Source: Azospirillum oryzae (lineage in GTDB: Bacteria > Pseudomonadota > Alphaproteobacteria > Azospirillales > Azospirillaceae). Taken from it: a stretch of DNA of 64,000 nt. Below, in pieces: positions 31,456-39,656 of the stretch. Each line of letters begins with the position of its first letter. The first letter of the stretch is position 1. The DNA is taken from assembly GCF_900177515.1 (NCBI RefSeq), contig NZ_FXAK01000004.1:124001-188000 (forward strand), written 5' to 3'. A program made the position numbers and the translations under genes. A model generated the notes under the pieces. The model was not told where the DNA came from and ran no database searches. It worked only from the letters and a program-made list of their open reading frames with translations.

Positions 31456-33057
31456 TCATAGGGCGTCCAGATCGCGCAGCAACCCGATCAGACGGCGGGC
31501 GGCGCAATGCCAGCCGAAATTCTCCAGCAGATGCGCGCGGGCCGAGCGTCGGGTACCGTCGGGATCGTCGATGACCGCGCGCAGCAGCCGGGCGGCCTCC
31601 TCCTCGTCGGGGGTCCACCACTCCCGGCCGCGATAGTCGTCCAGGGCGGGGGTGACGCGGCTGGGGATCATATGGGCGATCCGGCCGTCCAGATAGGCGC
31701 GGTAGGCGCTGTGGTCGGGAGCCAGCAAGGTCAGCCCCATGGCGCCGGCCTGCGCCATCGGCAGGTCCCAGCCCTCGCCGTGCGACATGCTCCAGTAATG
31801 GGTGGCGGCGGCGTGGAGCGATGTTATGACGGTGTCCGGCAGCTTGCCCTCGATCAGGAAGAGGGGGGCCGCCTGGGCCGGCGTCCGGCCGGTCTCCGCC
31901 GCCAGCCGGGCCAGCAGGTCGCGGAGGCCGCCGGACGCCCCGTCGCCCTTGCCCGGCTTCAGCAGCAGGGCGGCGTCCTCCTCCGCCCGCGTCGTGCGCA
32001 GCCACACCCGCAGCAGCCCTTCCAGGTTCTTGCGGCTGTTGAGGTCGGAGATGTTGAGGATGCGGACCCGGTAATCGGCCAGCCGGCGCCCCGTTGAATC
32101 GAAAATGCCGATGGGCGCCGCCTGGCCGGGCTCCAGCGGCTCCACCCCCTCCGGGCAGATGTGGATGCGGTCGGCGGGATGGCCGGCAGCGAGCCATGCC
32201 TGGCGCGAGGAGTCGGTGGCGACGATCACATGGTCGTGGCGCCGGCTGTGCGCCGCCCACAGGGGCGGGATGTCGAGAGCCTCGAACACCGTGTAGTTGA
32301 TCGTCTTCAGGTTTGGCACCGCCTCGACCAACACCGGCGTGGTGAAGCTCAGCACCGCCTTGGCCCGCACCGGCCGGTCGAGCGTGTGCAGGAGCGGGTC
32401 GATCTGGTCGTCGGGCAGGTTGTCGACGTCGTCATGGTTCAGGTCGACCAGCCGGACGCGCACCCCGGCATCGACCAGATGGCGGACGAACTGGCGGACC
32501 TTGTGGGCATAGCCGCTGTTGTCGCGGAAGGCGCCGCGGACGACCAGCCCCGGCGGCAGCGACGGGTCGGCGGCGTCCCGGGCGATTTCGCGGGCGGTGG
32601 CGATGCGCTCCAGCGACCGGCGCAGGCGGGACGCGAACGCGCCGCCGGCCTCCAGGGTGGCAGCGCGGCGCAGGAGCCGCTCCGCCTCGTCCAGCCGGCC
32701 GCGGGCGAGCGCCTCGCGCCCCAGGCGGATCAGCGTCACGCCGCAGTCGGGGTCCAGTTCCAGCTTGCGGCGGAAATGCGCGGCCGCCTCGTCCAGCCGT
32801 CCCAAATCCTGCAAGGCGCTCCCCTGGTTGGAGAGGGCGGGCGCCAGCATGGGCGCCAGCAGGAGCGAGCGCGCCATCAGCGCCACCCCCTCCGCCTCAC
32901 GCCCGGCACGGCGCATCTGCAGCCCCAGCAGATGCAGGGAATGCGGCTCGGCCGGCTCCACCGCCAGGATGACGCGGTAGAGCGCCGCCGCGCGCTCCGG
33001 CCGGCCGCCGTTGTGAAGGGCGACGGCCTTGGTCAGGATGTCGTGGATCGAGGGCAT
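31456..33057 (-). CDS. TPR-containing GT4-type glycosyltransferase
   Basis: The protein is 533 residues from the ATG at 33057; the longer frame start at 33108 adds 17 residues ahead of the TPRs. TPR repeats span about 1-150 (HNGGRPERAAALYRVILAVEPAEPHSLHLLGLQ). The GT-B region includes SGYAHKVRQFVRHL, VIVATDSSRQAWLAAGHPADRIHICPEGVEPL near 260, RILNISDLNSRKNLEGLLRVWL near 330 and HYWSMSHGEGWDLPMAQAGAMGLTLLAP near 420, which holds the GT4 EGWDLP motif. It is the first gene of a likely three-gene minus-strand run with the two glycosyltransferases below it. Confidence 0.82.
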   Translation of the reverse strand: MPSIHDILTKAVALHNGGRPERAAALYRVILAVEPAEPHSLHLLGLQMRRAGREAEGVALMARSLLLAPMLAPALSNQGSALQDLGRLDEAAAHFRRKLELDPDCGVTLIRLGREALARGRLDEAERLLRRAATLEAGGAFASRLRRSLERIATAREIARDAADPSLPPGLVVRGAFRDNSGYAHKVRQFVRHLVDAGVRVRLVDLNHDDVDNLPDDQIDPLLHTLDRPVRAKAVLSFTTPVLVEAVPNLKTINYTVFEALDIPPLWAAHSRRHDHVIVATDSSRQAWLAAGHPADRIHICPEGVEPLEPGQAAPIGIFDSTGRRLADYRVRILNISDLNSRKNLEGLLRVWLRTTRAEEDAALLLKPGKGDGASGGLRDLLARLAAETGRTPAQAAPLFLIEGKLPDTVITSLHAAATHYWSMSHGEGWDLPMAQAGAMGLTLLAPDHSAYRAYLDGRIAHMIPSRVTPALDDYRGREWWTPDEEEAARLLRAVIDDPDGTRRSARAHLLENFGWHCAARRLIGLLRDLDAL

Positions 33058-33104
33058 GGTCTGACTGGAAAAGCCGGCAAAGGAACGGGGTGTCGTTGCA
33101 GGCG

Positions 33105-33647
33105 TCAATCGAGGGGAACCTCCGGCGTCTTGCCGGGATCGCGCACCGGGTTGCGCATTGGGTTCTTGGGATCGAACAGGCCAAGGCGCTGCAGCGTCTG
33201 GGCGAAGCCTTCGGTCAGCATGGTGATGCGGTCGCTGATCTCGGCGATCTCACGGGCGGAAATGACGGGAGCGTCGGCCGAGATGCGGCCGTGGGCGCGG
33301 TAGTTCAGGCGGATGGCGACATCGTCGGTCTCGCCCTGGATCCAGGATCCGTGCAGGATCTTGTTGCGCTCCCGCCCCAGCTCCAGGGCCTCGTCGCAGC
33401 GGGTGACCAGGGCCTTGGCCTCCTCAGGCGGAAGCCGCAGGCCGGCGATGGCCTTCAGCGCGTCGAAGCGCGCCTTGACCTGCATGTTGGAGGCGATGGG
33501 CAGGAAGTCGGTATGATCGGTGCCGAGAAGGCGCGAGATGCACAGCGAAACCATGTCTTCCAATTGCGCCCAGGACACGGCGATCATGCCGATCGCGCAG
33601 TACATCTTCACGCTAAGGGGGCCCAGCCGGACCGTCCGCGTCGTCAT
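33105..33647 (-). CDS. Hypothetical protein, possibly HEPN-like
   Basis: The protein is 180 residues from ATG 33647, chosen for its AGGGTGG ribosome site (a longer frame starts at 33773). It is mostly helical, with AQLEDMVSLCISRLLG, KARFDALKAIAGL and the motif RERNKILHGSWIQGETDDVAIRLNYR near 105-130. The R-x2-N-x3-HG pattern is reminiscent of HEPN-type proteins, but I do not recognise a defined family. It lies 47 bp upstream of the TPR-GT4 gene on the same strand. No function is assigned. Confidence 0.55.
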   Translation of the reverse strand: MTTRTVRLGPLSVKMYCAIGMIAVSWAQLEDMVSLCISRLLGTDHTDFLPIASNMQVKARFDALKAIAGLRLPPEEAKALVTRCDEALELGRERNKILHGSWIQGETDDVAIRLNYRAHGRISADAPVISAREIAEISDRITMLTEGFAQTLQRLGLFDPKNPMRNPVRDPGKTPEVPLD

Positions 33648-33862
33648 AGGCCACCCTTGCATTCCAGTCCCCGCCGTCCGGGGATCGACCGAAAATAAGC
33701 GTTCCACCCGGTGCGGGAAAGCGGTCATTGCGTGGCCCGCAGTTGACAGAGCCGGGTGTTCCGTAGGATGCACTTTGCGCCGTCCGGTGGGAGCCGCCCA
33801 CCGGCACCCTCCCCTCCTCCCGTCCGTCCCCTCTCCGCCACACGCACCAAGGTGTCACGCCC

Positions 33863-34447
33863 ATGGACTCCCAGGCCTCCGCCCCGTCGCTGCACGGCTG
33901 CCTCGCCTCCGCCATCGATGTGCTGCGGCGCACCATGGACAGCCTGGATCCGGCGCGGGTCGAGGCGGCGGTGGATGCCGTCGCCACGGCACTCGGCGCC
34001 AACAGGGCGCTGCTGGTCTGCGGCAACGGCGGTTCGGCGTCCGACGCCATGCATATCACCGGCGAGCTGGTCGGCCGCTTCCTGAAGGAGCGGCGCGGGC
34101 TGAAGGCGATCTGCCTCAGCTCCAACCCGGCGGTGCTGACCGCCTGGAGCAACGATTATTCCTACGACACCGTCTTCTCGCGCCAGACCGAGGCCTACGG
34201 CGAACCGGGCGGCGTCATCCTCGGCATCTCCACCAGCGGCAATTCGCGCAACGTGATCGCCGCCTTCGAGGTCGCCAAGCAGATGGGCATGACCACCATC
34301 GCCATGACCGGCGAGGGCGGCGGCAAGATGGCGGAGTTGAGCGACATCCTGCTGGACGTGCCGTCGCGCTCCACCCCGCTGATCCAGCAGGTCCACATCT
34401 GCCTCTACCATTACCTGTGCGAACAGGTCGAAGCCCGTCTCGCCTGA
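33863..34447 (+). CDS. gmhA: Phosphoheptose isomerase-like SIS protein (GmhA type)
   Basis: The 194-residue SIS-domain protein has VCGNGGSASDAMHITGELVGRF near 52-75, LSSNPAVLTAWSNDY near 90, and GISTSGNSRNVIAAFEVAKQMGM near 120: the sugar-phosphate loop and family signatures of GmhA. GmhA converts sedoheptulose 7-phosphate to heptose 7-phosphate, the first step to activated heptose. No partner gmhB, hldE or heptosyltransferase is nearby, so it may supply heptose for the glycosylation genes around it, or act on a related sugar phosphate. It is 33 bp before the GT41 gene and probably co-transcribed with it. Confidence 0.88.
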   Translation: MDSQASAPSLHGCLASAIDVLRRTMDSLDPARVEAAVDAVATALGANRALLVCGNGGSASDAMHITGELVGRFLKERRGLKAICLSSNPAVLTAWSNDYSYDTVFSRQTEAYGEPGGVILGISTSGNSRNVIAAFEVAKQMGMTTIAMTGEGGGKMAELSDILLDVPSRSTPLIQQVHICLYHYLCEQVEARLA

Positions 34448-34480
34448 ACGCATCCCCCAAACGCATCCCCTGACGTCTCC

Positions 34481-36190
34481 ATGGCCCCGCCCATCCCCGT
34501 TCCCGTTCCGGAAGCGCTGAAGCGCCAAGCCCTGGAGGCTCTCGGCGCCGGGCGCCTGGATGAGGCGGAGGCGCTCTATCGCCGGATGCTGGCGCAGGAC
34601 GGCACGGCTGCCGACCTGTGGAACAATTTCGGTGTCGTCCTGGCCGACCTGCGGCGGCCGGAGGACTCGGCGGCGGCCCTGAGGATCGCCCTGGCCCTGC
34701 GCCCGAACTACGACAGGCCGTGGATCGGGCGGGGCAGCGCCGCCTATGGCGCCAACCGGCTGGACGAGGCCGTCCGGTCCTGGAGCCGGGCCATCACCCT
34801 CAATCCGCGGCAGGATGCCGGCATCTGGTTCAATCTGGGCGTCGCCCACCAGATTCGCGGCGAGGCCGAGGCCGCCGCCCCCTGCTTCGAGCAGGCCGAG
34901 CGGCTGGCGCCCGCCGATCCGCTGATCGCCAGCCAGCGGCTGCTGTGCCTGAACTACCTGGATCTGTCCGGCGAGCGCCTGCTGGACGAACACCGGCGCT
35001 TCGACGAGCGGTTCGGCCGGCAGGACGGCAGGCACTTGCCGGCGGCTCCGCACGCCAACCGTCCCGATCCGGAGAGGCGGCTGCGCATCGGCTACCTGTC
35101 GGTGGAGTTCCGCGAGCATCTCGGCGCCTATTTCCTGACGCCCCTGTTCGAGCGGGCCGACCGCGACCGCTTCGAGATCGTCTGCTATTCGATCCTGCCG
35201 GACACGCATGCCGATGCCTACACCGCCCGGTTCAAGGCGCAGGCCGACGGCTGGCGCACCGTGGGCCATCTGGACGACGAGGCGTTGGCGGCGCAGATCC
35301 GCGCCGACGGCATCGACATCCTGGTCGACCTCGCCGGCCATTCCGGGCTGAACCGGCTGCCGATGCTGGCGCGGCGCCCGGCGCCGGTGCAGGTGACGTG
35401 GCTGGGCTATCCCAACGGCACCGGCATGGCCTCGGTCGATTACCGCATCGTCGATCCGGTCAGCGACCCGATCGGCCCCACCGACGGCCATGCGGTGGAA
35501 ACGCTGGTCCGGCTGCCCGCCCCCTTCCTGTGCTTCCGCCCCCCGGCCGCCGCCCCGCCGGTGGTGCCGCTGCCGGCCGGCGCGACCGGGGCCGTCACCT
35601 TCGGGTCCTTCAACAAGCTATCGAAGATCACCGACGGCACCGTGGCGCTGTGGGCCGAGGTTCTGCGGCGGGTGCCGGACTCCCGCCTGCTGCTGAAGGA
35701 CCGGCCACTGTCCGATGCCGGCACCGCCGCCGGGCTGCGGGCGCGCTTCGCCGCCGCCGGCATCGACCCGGCCCGGCTCGACCTCGTCGGCTTCATCAAG
35801 GACGCCGCCGGGCATCTGGCCGCCTACAACCGCATCGACATCGCGCTGGACCCGCATCCCTACAACGGCACCATCACCACCTGCGACACGCTGTGGATGG
35901 GGGCGCCGCTGGTGACGCTGGCGGGCGGGCGCCACGCCGCCCGCGTCGGCGCCAGCCTGATGACCGCCATCGGCCTGCCCGAGCTGGTCGCCGCCACCCC
36001 CGACCGCTACGCGGCCATCGCCGCGGAACTGGCCGGCGACCTCACCCGCCTGATGCGGCTGCGCATGGGCATGCGCGAGCGGGTACGGGCATCGGCGCTG
36101 TGCGACGAGCCGCGCTTCATGCGCAACCTGGAAACCGCCTACCGGCTGATGTGGCGGCGCTGGTGCGATCAGCGGCGGTCGGAGGGCTGA
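34481..36190 (+). CDS. TPR plus GT41 (OGT/SPINDLY-type) glycosyltransferase
   Basis: The protein is 569 residues. TPR repeats cover about 10-160 (GRLDEAEALYRRMLAQDGTAADLWNNFGVVLADLRRPEDSAAALRIAL). The GT41 catalytic region includes RIGYLSVEFREHLGAYFLTPLF near 204, VDLAGHSGLNRLPMLARRPAPVQVTWLGYPNGTGMASVDYRIVDPVSDP near 285, FGSFNKLSKITDGTVALWAEVL near 375 and DPHPYNGTITTCDTLWMGAPLVTLAG near 460. These are conserved in O-GlcNAc-transferase-like enzymes, which modify Ser/Thr of proteins in the cytoplasm. The target could be flagellin or the Ser/Thr-rich giant protein (inference). Its 3' end overlaps the convergent parE tail by 22 bp. Confidence 0.9.
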   Translation: MAPPIPVPVPEALKRQALEALGAGRLDEAEALYRRMLAQDGTAADLWNNFGVVLADLRRPEDSAAALRIALALRPNYDRPWIGRGSAAYGANRLDEAVRSWSRAITLNPRQDAGIWFNLGVAHQIRGEAEAAAPCFEQAERLAPADPLIASQRLLCLNYLDLSGERLLDEHRRFDERFGRQDGRHLPAAPHANRPDPERRLRIGYLSVEFREHLGAYFLTPLFERADRDRFEIVCYSILPDTHADAYTARFKAQADGWRTVGHLDDEALAAQIRADGIDILVDLAGHSGLNRLPMLARRPAPVQVTWLGYPNGTGMASVDYRIVDPVSDPIGPTDGHAVETLVRLPAPFLCFRPPAAAPPVVPLPAGATGAVTFGSFNKLSKITDGTVALWAEVLRRVPDSRLLLKDRPLSDAGTAAGLRARFAAAGIDPARLDLVGFIKDAAGHLAAYNRIDIALDPHPYNGTITTCDTLWMGAPLVTLAGGRHAARVGASLMTAIGLPELVAATPDRYAAIAAELAGDLTRLMRLRMGMRERVRASALCDEPRFMRNLETAYRLMWRRWCDQRRSEG

Positions 36191-36585
36191 ACGGAAAGCG
36201 GCTGATCCGCCTCTGCGGCGAAACCTGCGGCGGGATCAGGGGGGTCGGCCAAATGGCGGGCCGGCTCCATGCTTTCATGCAGCAACCGCAGGATGACGAC
36301 CCTGGTCGATCCATCCGATGGACGTTCGACGGCATAATACAGGAAATGGGAGGCGGCACCCCGCCGGCCCGCTGCCGTTTCGAGATGGAAGGCCCGAAGC
36401 CCCGGAACGACGGCCCCCCGGTCCCGGGAGCCACCACGGCCAGGATCCTCAGCGACCATTGTCACCGCCTTCGCGATCAGGCGCTTGTAGGCTTCGCGCT
36501 GGTGCGTTCCGAACCGCTCCAGTGTTTCCCTCAACACCGTCCTGAAATCCTGCTTTGCCGCGTCGGTGACACGATAAGCCGGCAT
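36169..36585 (-). CDS. parE: RelE/ParE-family toxin
   Basis: The protein is 138 residues from ATG 36585 (GTG 36588 is also possible). The ParE fold is visible: MPAYRVTDAAKQDFRTVLRETLERFG, VPGLRAFHLETA, SHFLYYAVERPSDGSTRVVILRLLHESMEPARHL. ParE toxins act on DNA gyrase; related RelE toxins cut mRNA. The start lies 4 bases beyond the antitoxin stop, so they form one operon. The last 30 residues or so exceed the usual family length and run antisense into the end of the GT41 gene, perhaps read-through at the edge of an inserted module. Confidence 0.85.
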   Translation of the reverse strand: MPAYRVTDAAKQDFRTVLRETLERFGTHQREAYKRLIAKAVTMVAEDPGRGGSRDRGAVVPGLRAFHLETAAGRRGAASHFLYYAVERPSDGSTRVVILRLLHESMEPARHLADPPDPAAGFAAEADQPLSVQPSDRR

Positions 36586-36589
36586 CACC

Positions 36590-36841
36590 TCACCCGTCTA
36601 TCCGGTCGAGGATGTCGTCTATGGGCCGGTCGTCCAGGCGGCCCTCCCTCCAGTCGTCGAAACCGACCATGACCGCCCGCCGAAGCATCTCCAGCTTTTC
36701 CTGCTCTGCAGCCTTTTCCCGATGCAGCAAGCGCAGCGCATCCCGGACGACCTCGCTTTGCGATGCATATTCTCCGCTGGCAACCTGACGCTCGACAAAA
36801 CTGGCAAGGGTTTCGGGGAGGCTGACGTTCATGGTGGGCAT
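36590..36841 (-). CDS. parD: ParD-family antitoxin (ribbon-helix-helix)
   Basis: The protein is 83 residues from ATG 36841, chosen for the GGAG seven bases upstream and for the usual ParD length; a longer frame starts at 36937. The N-terminal strand and helices are NVSLPETLASFVERQVASGEYASQSEVVRDALRLL, the ParD DNA-binding domain. The acidic C-terminus (LRRAVMVGFDDWREGRLDDRPIDDILDRIDG) should wrap the toxin. It normally represses its own operon. Confidence 0.9.
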   Translation of the reverse strand: MPTMNVSLPETLASFVERQVASGEYASQSEVVRDALRLLHREKAAEQEKLEMLRRAVMVGFDDWREGRLDDRPIDDILDRIDG

Positions 36842-36862
36842 GGACATTCTCCAGCGTGTCAC

Positions 36863-36903
36863 CGATACGTTGGAAAGGTTGGCAATTTTTGTCAACACAA
36901 CGT
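36863..36903 (-). promoter_or_regulatory. Possible parDE promoter/operator
   Basis: Upstream of parD, the minus strand has a TTGACA box (plus 36890-36895) lying within a small inverted repeat (ACGTTG at 36867-36872 and CAACGT at 36898-36903). No good -10 box is evident at ideal spacing. An autoregulatory site is expected for this family. Confidence 0.3.
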
Positions 36904-36933
36904 GTTTTTCTGCCAAAGCCCGCCTCCGCCCTT

Positions 36934-37758
36934 TCAACCTTCGTCGGCAGCCATCCCCGCAATCGGCCAGGCGAAGTCGCCCATCCGCTCCTTCGCCGGC
37001 CCCTGGAAATGCAGGAAGGTGAAGGGGACCGGCGGGCCGCCGTCGGTGCGGGCGCAGACCGGAATGCCGTCGGCGCCGAAACAGATGTCCTTCAACCCGT
37101 CGCGCATCGCGAAGCGGCCGTTGGCGTCCCGAATGTTGTGGTCGAAGCCCTGGTCGATCAGGCTTCCCTGCTCCAGGAAGCGGTCGTCACCAACGGCGAT
37201 CTCCATCAGCAGATGCATGTCGCTGACATGCGGTCGGCCGCCGATGCGGAAACGGTCGGCCAGGGCATGCAGCCGCGGCTTGTCGGCGAAGATCCCGACG
37301 AAGCGGTCGCAGAGGAATCCCAGCGCCTCCGGCCCCTCGAAGCAGTTGGCCCAACTCCAATTCCCGGCGATGCGGCCGGCGAAGGGAGCGGCGAAATGTT
37401 CCGCCGGGCGGTAGAGCATGATGTCGCTGTCGAAGACGCAGAAGCGGCCGAGCCCGTGGCGGACGGCGAACTCATGCGCGAAGAACCAGCGGCCGTAGCA
37501 CATCGCCTCGTATCCCTCGCCATTGACCGAGAGATGCTCGTACACCGCCCTGAAGCGGGGGTATGAGCTGGTGTGGAGGCGGATGTCGGTCTGATGGACC
37601 GGAAAGGGCAGGTCGCGGATCTCGTCGGTCAGCAGGATCACCGGACTGTCCGGCGCAGCCAGCACCGCCTGCCTCAGAGCGATGTCCAGCACGTCCTTGT
37701 GGCCGATATGGACGAACAGGATGGGAATGCCGGGCTTGTCGGGCAGCGTATCGGGCAT
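36934..37758 (-). CDS. Putative glycosyltransferase-like protein, family not recognised
   Basis: The protein is 274 residues from ATG 37758 (the frame extends to 37878). Visible features: IPILFVHIGHKDVLDIALRQAVLAAPDSPVILLTDEIRDL at the N-terminus, GLGRFCVFDSDIMLYRPAEHFAAPFAG near 100 with a DSD (DxD-like) motif, and HVSDMHLLMEIAVGDDRF, then FTFLHFQGPAKERM near the end. This order (Rossmann-like strand, DxD, late His) is typical of GT-A glycosyltransferases that act on nucleotide sugars. It lies 92 bp from parD and diverges from the following methyltransferase gene. Fold assignment is moderate; substrate unknown. Confidence 0.6.
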   Translation of the reverse strand: MPDTLPDKPGIPILFVHIGHKDVLDIALRQAVLAAPDSPVILLTDEIRDLPFPVHQTDIRLHTSSYPRFRAVYEHLSVNGEGYEAMCYGRWFFAHEFAVRHGLGRFCVFDSDIMLYRPAEHFAAPFAGRIAGNWSWANCFEGPEALGFLCDRFVGIFADKPRLHALADRFRIGGRPHVSDMHLLMEIAVGDDRFLEQGSLIDQGFDHNIRDANGRFAMRDGLKDICFGADGIPVCARTDGGPPVPFTFLHFQGPAKERMGDFAWPIAGMAADEG

Positions 37759-37939
37759 GGGAGGAGAGGGCCGCTTCGTCTCGCGATAAGGGGATGCATG
37801 GTAGCCGCCCGCGGCGGCGGGCGGAACCGGCCTGTCCTGCGTCCGGCGCACCTTCCGTCCTTGCCCCTTGCTTGACAAGCCCGCCCTCCGGCTTCTACCG
37901 ATAGCGCCGTCTTCCCCGCCACCACACCGGACCGCCGCG

Positions 37940-38764
37940 ATGAGCGAAGCGCCGCCCTCTTCCCCCGCCCCCGACGCCGCCTCCGCGGTGCACAGCGGGT
38001 CGGCCGACCGCTTCGGCTACGAGTGGGGCCGCTATGCCGAGCTGAAGGACATCTACGAGGAGCAGTTCCGCCGCTGGACGCCCTTCATGAAGCCGGAAGA
38101 CTGGCGCGGCCTGACCTTCGTCGACGTCGGCTGCGGCATGGGGCGCAACAGCCATTGGCCGATGAGCTATGGTGCGACCGGCGGGCTGGCCATCGACATC
38201 GACGAGCGCAGCCTCGCCTCCGCCCGCACCACGCTGGCGCCGCATCCGGCGATGGAGGTTCGCCGCCAGAGCGCCTATGAGCTGAACGAGGTGGAGCGCT
38301 TCGACCTCGCCTTCTCCATCGGCGTCATCCACCATCTGGCCCATCCGGAGACGGCGCTCGCCAACATGGTGCGCGCGGTGAAGCCGGGCGGGCGGGTGAT
38401 GATCTGGGTCTATGGCCGCGAGAACAACGGCTGGATCGTCCGCTTCGCCGACCCGCTGCGCAAGGCGCTGTTCAGCCGCCTGCCGATCGGGCTGGTGCAT
38501 GCGCTGTCGCTGCCGCCGACCGCGATCCTGTGGCTGGCCCTGCGGCTGGGGCTGGACCGGCTGGAATATTTTCGCCTGATCCGCCGCTTCGATTTCGCCC
38601 ATCTGCGCTCCATCGTCTTCGACCAGATGCTGCCGAAGATCGCCAACTACTGGCGCCGCGACGAGGTGGAGGCGCTGATGACGGGTGCCGGTCTGGAAGA
38701 CGTGCGGCTTGCCTGGGTCAACGAGATCTCCTGGGCGGCGATCGGAACGAAGACCCACGACTGA
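37940..38764 (+). CDS. Class I SAM-dependent methyltransferase
   Basis: The protein is 274 residues from ATG 37940. Motif I is LTFVDVGCGMGRNSHWPMSYGA near 65, motif II GGLAIDIDERSLASARTTL, post-I FDLAFSIGVIHHLAHPETALANMVRAVKPGGRVMIWVYG near 125-165. The RFGYEWGRYAEL...EEQFRRWT opening is common in methyltransferases encoded with surface polysaccharide genes. A hydrophobic stretch near 190-215 (LVHALSLPPTAILWLALRLG) may be membrane-associated. It is the last gene of the glycan island before the plasmid-type genes. Confidence 0.8.
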   Translation: MSEAPPSSPAPDAASAVHSGSADRFGYEWGRYAELKDIYEEQFRRWTPFMKPEDWRGLTFVDVGCGMGRNSHWPMSYGATGGLAIDIDERSLASARTTLAPHPAMEVRRQSAYELNEVERFDLAFSIGVIHHLAHPETALANMVRAVKPGGRVMIWVYGRENNGWIVRFADPLRKALFSRLPIGLVHALSLPPTAILWLALRLGLDRLEYFRLIRRFDFAHLRSIVFDQMLPKIANYWRRDEVEALMTGAGLEDVRLAWVNEISWAAIGTKTHD

Positions 38765-38850
38765 TCGCTTCGATCGGGTTTCCATCCAACTGGCACCGCT
38801 TCAATTTGCGTCCCCCCCGCGCGTCACGCCGCCCCCCTTGCCCGCCCGTA

Positions 38851-39507
38851 TCATCCGTTCTCATGGGCGCGCGCGGCCAGCCGCCGCGGCCGATTCTTCC
38901 GACGCTTTTCGGCCACGCGGATCGCGGCTGCGGCACGCTCGGCCGCCCCTGGCGCCGCATCTGGGCGCTCGGCGTCCGGCAGACCCCAATAGTCGAAGTT
39001 GCCGGTCATCACCGCAACGACACGGCGCATCTCGGTTCGGACCAGATCGCCGGCCTCGCGCGCGGCCTCGCGGTGCTCTGGCGCACACAGGCCGGCGTCG
39101 ACGGCCCGGGTCAGCGCGCGGGTGCTGCGGTCGAGGCTGGTTGCGATGGCCCGCAGCTCACGGAACACCGCGCGCAGCGCCTCCACCTCCGCCGGGTTCC
39201 ACTGCGGCCGGCCCATCAGGTGCACCAGGGCCAGCGAGCGCAGCCAGCTCGCCGGGCTGGTGCCGTGCGCCCGGGCTGCCTCGGCCAAGGCCGCGCGCTC
39301 GGCGTCCTTGAAGCGGACACCGACCTGCCGGCCGGCTCCGCCCCCCTTAGGCGCGGCCGGCGTCTGACCGTCCATCGCCTGGAGGATGAGTCGCCGCAGC
39401 GCGGCAGAGGCCCCCCCATCGGTCCGCCGCGCCCAAGCCTGGAACCGCTCGGCCAGAGCGGCGTCGACATAGCCTCCGACCATCTTCTGTCCGGGCTTTG
39501 GCGGCAT
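38851..39507 (-). CDS. MobC-like relaxosome accessory protein
   Basis: The protein is 218 residues from ATG 39507. An N-terminal ribbon-helix-helix-like part (VGGYVDAALAERFQAWARRTDGGASAALRRLILQAM) is followed by a MobC-like domain: RQVGVRFKDAERAALAEAARAHGTSPASWLRSLAL...EVEALRAVFRELRAIATSLDRSTRAL. MobC proteins help the relaxase at the transfer origin of mobile plasmids. No relaxase gene is visible. The tail is basic (EKRRKNRPRRLAARAHENG). A 15-bp palindrome lies about 99 bp upstream, between this gene and parB. Confidence 0.7.
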   Translation of the reverse strand: MPPKPGQKMVGGYVDAALAERFQAWARRTDGGASAALRRLILQAMDGQTPAAPKGGGAGRQVGVRFKDAERAALAEAARAHGTSPASWLRSLALVHLMGRPQWNPAEVEALRAVFRELRAIATSLDRSTRALTRAVDAGLCAPEHREAAREAGDLVRTEMRRVVAVMTGNFDYWGLPDAERPDAAPGAAERAAAAIRVAEKRRKNRPRRLAARAHENG

Positions 39508-39605
39508 CACGCCAGCCCCGTTTCAAACCTGCTCCCACCAAACATATCCTGCCCTCCTTCCCCTTCCTCCATGGTCCCGATGCCCCCCCCCAAGACCCGC
39601 TTGCG

Positions 39606-39620
39606 TTTGCACCGTGCAAA
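39606..39620. promoter_or_regulatory. Candidate parS/operator palindrome, copy 1
   Basis: TTTGCAC-C-GTGCAAA, a perfect 7-bp-arm palindrome with one central base, lies between the parB stop (39657) and the MobC-like start (39507). A second copy is at 39898-39912. It could be a partition site for the adjacent ParB, an operator for the MobC-like gene, or both. Confidence 0.5.
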
Positions 39621-39656
39621 GCCTCCCCTGACACACTTGGATTCGGCATTGGCCGG

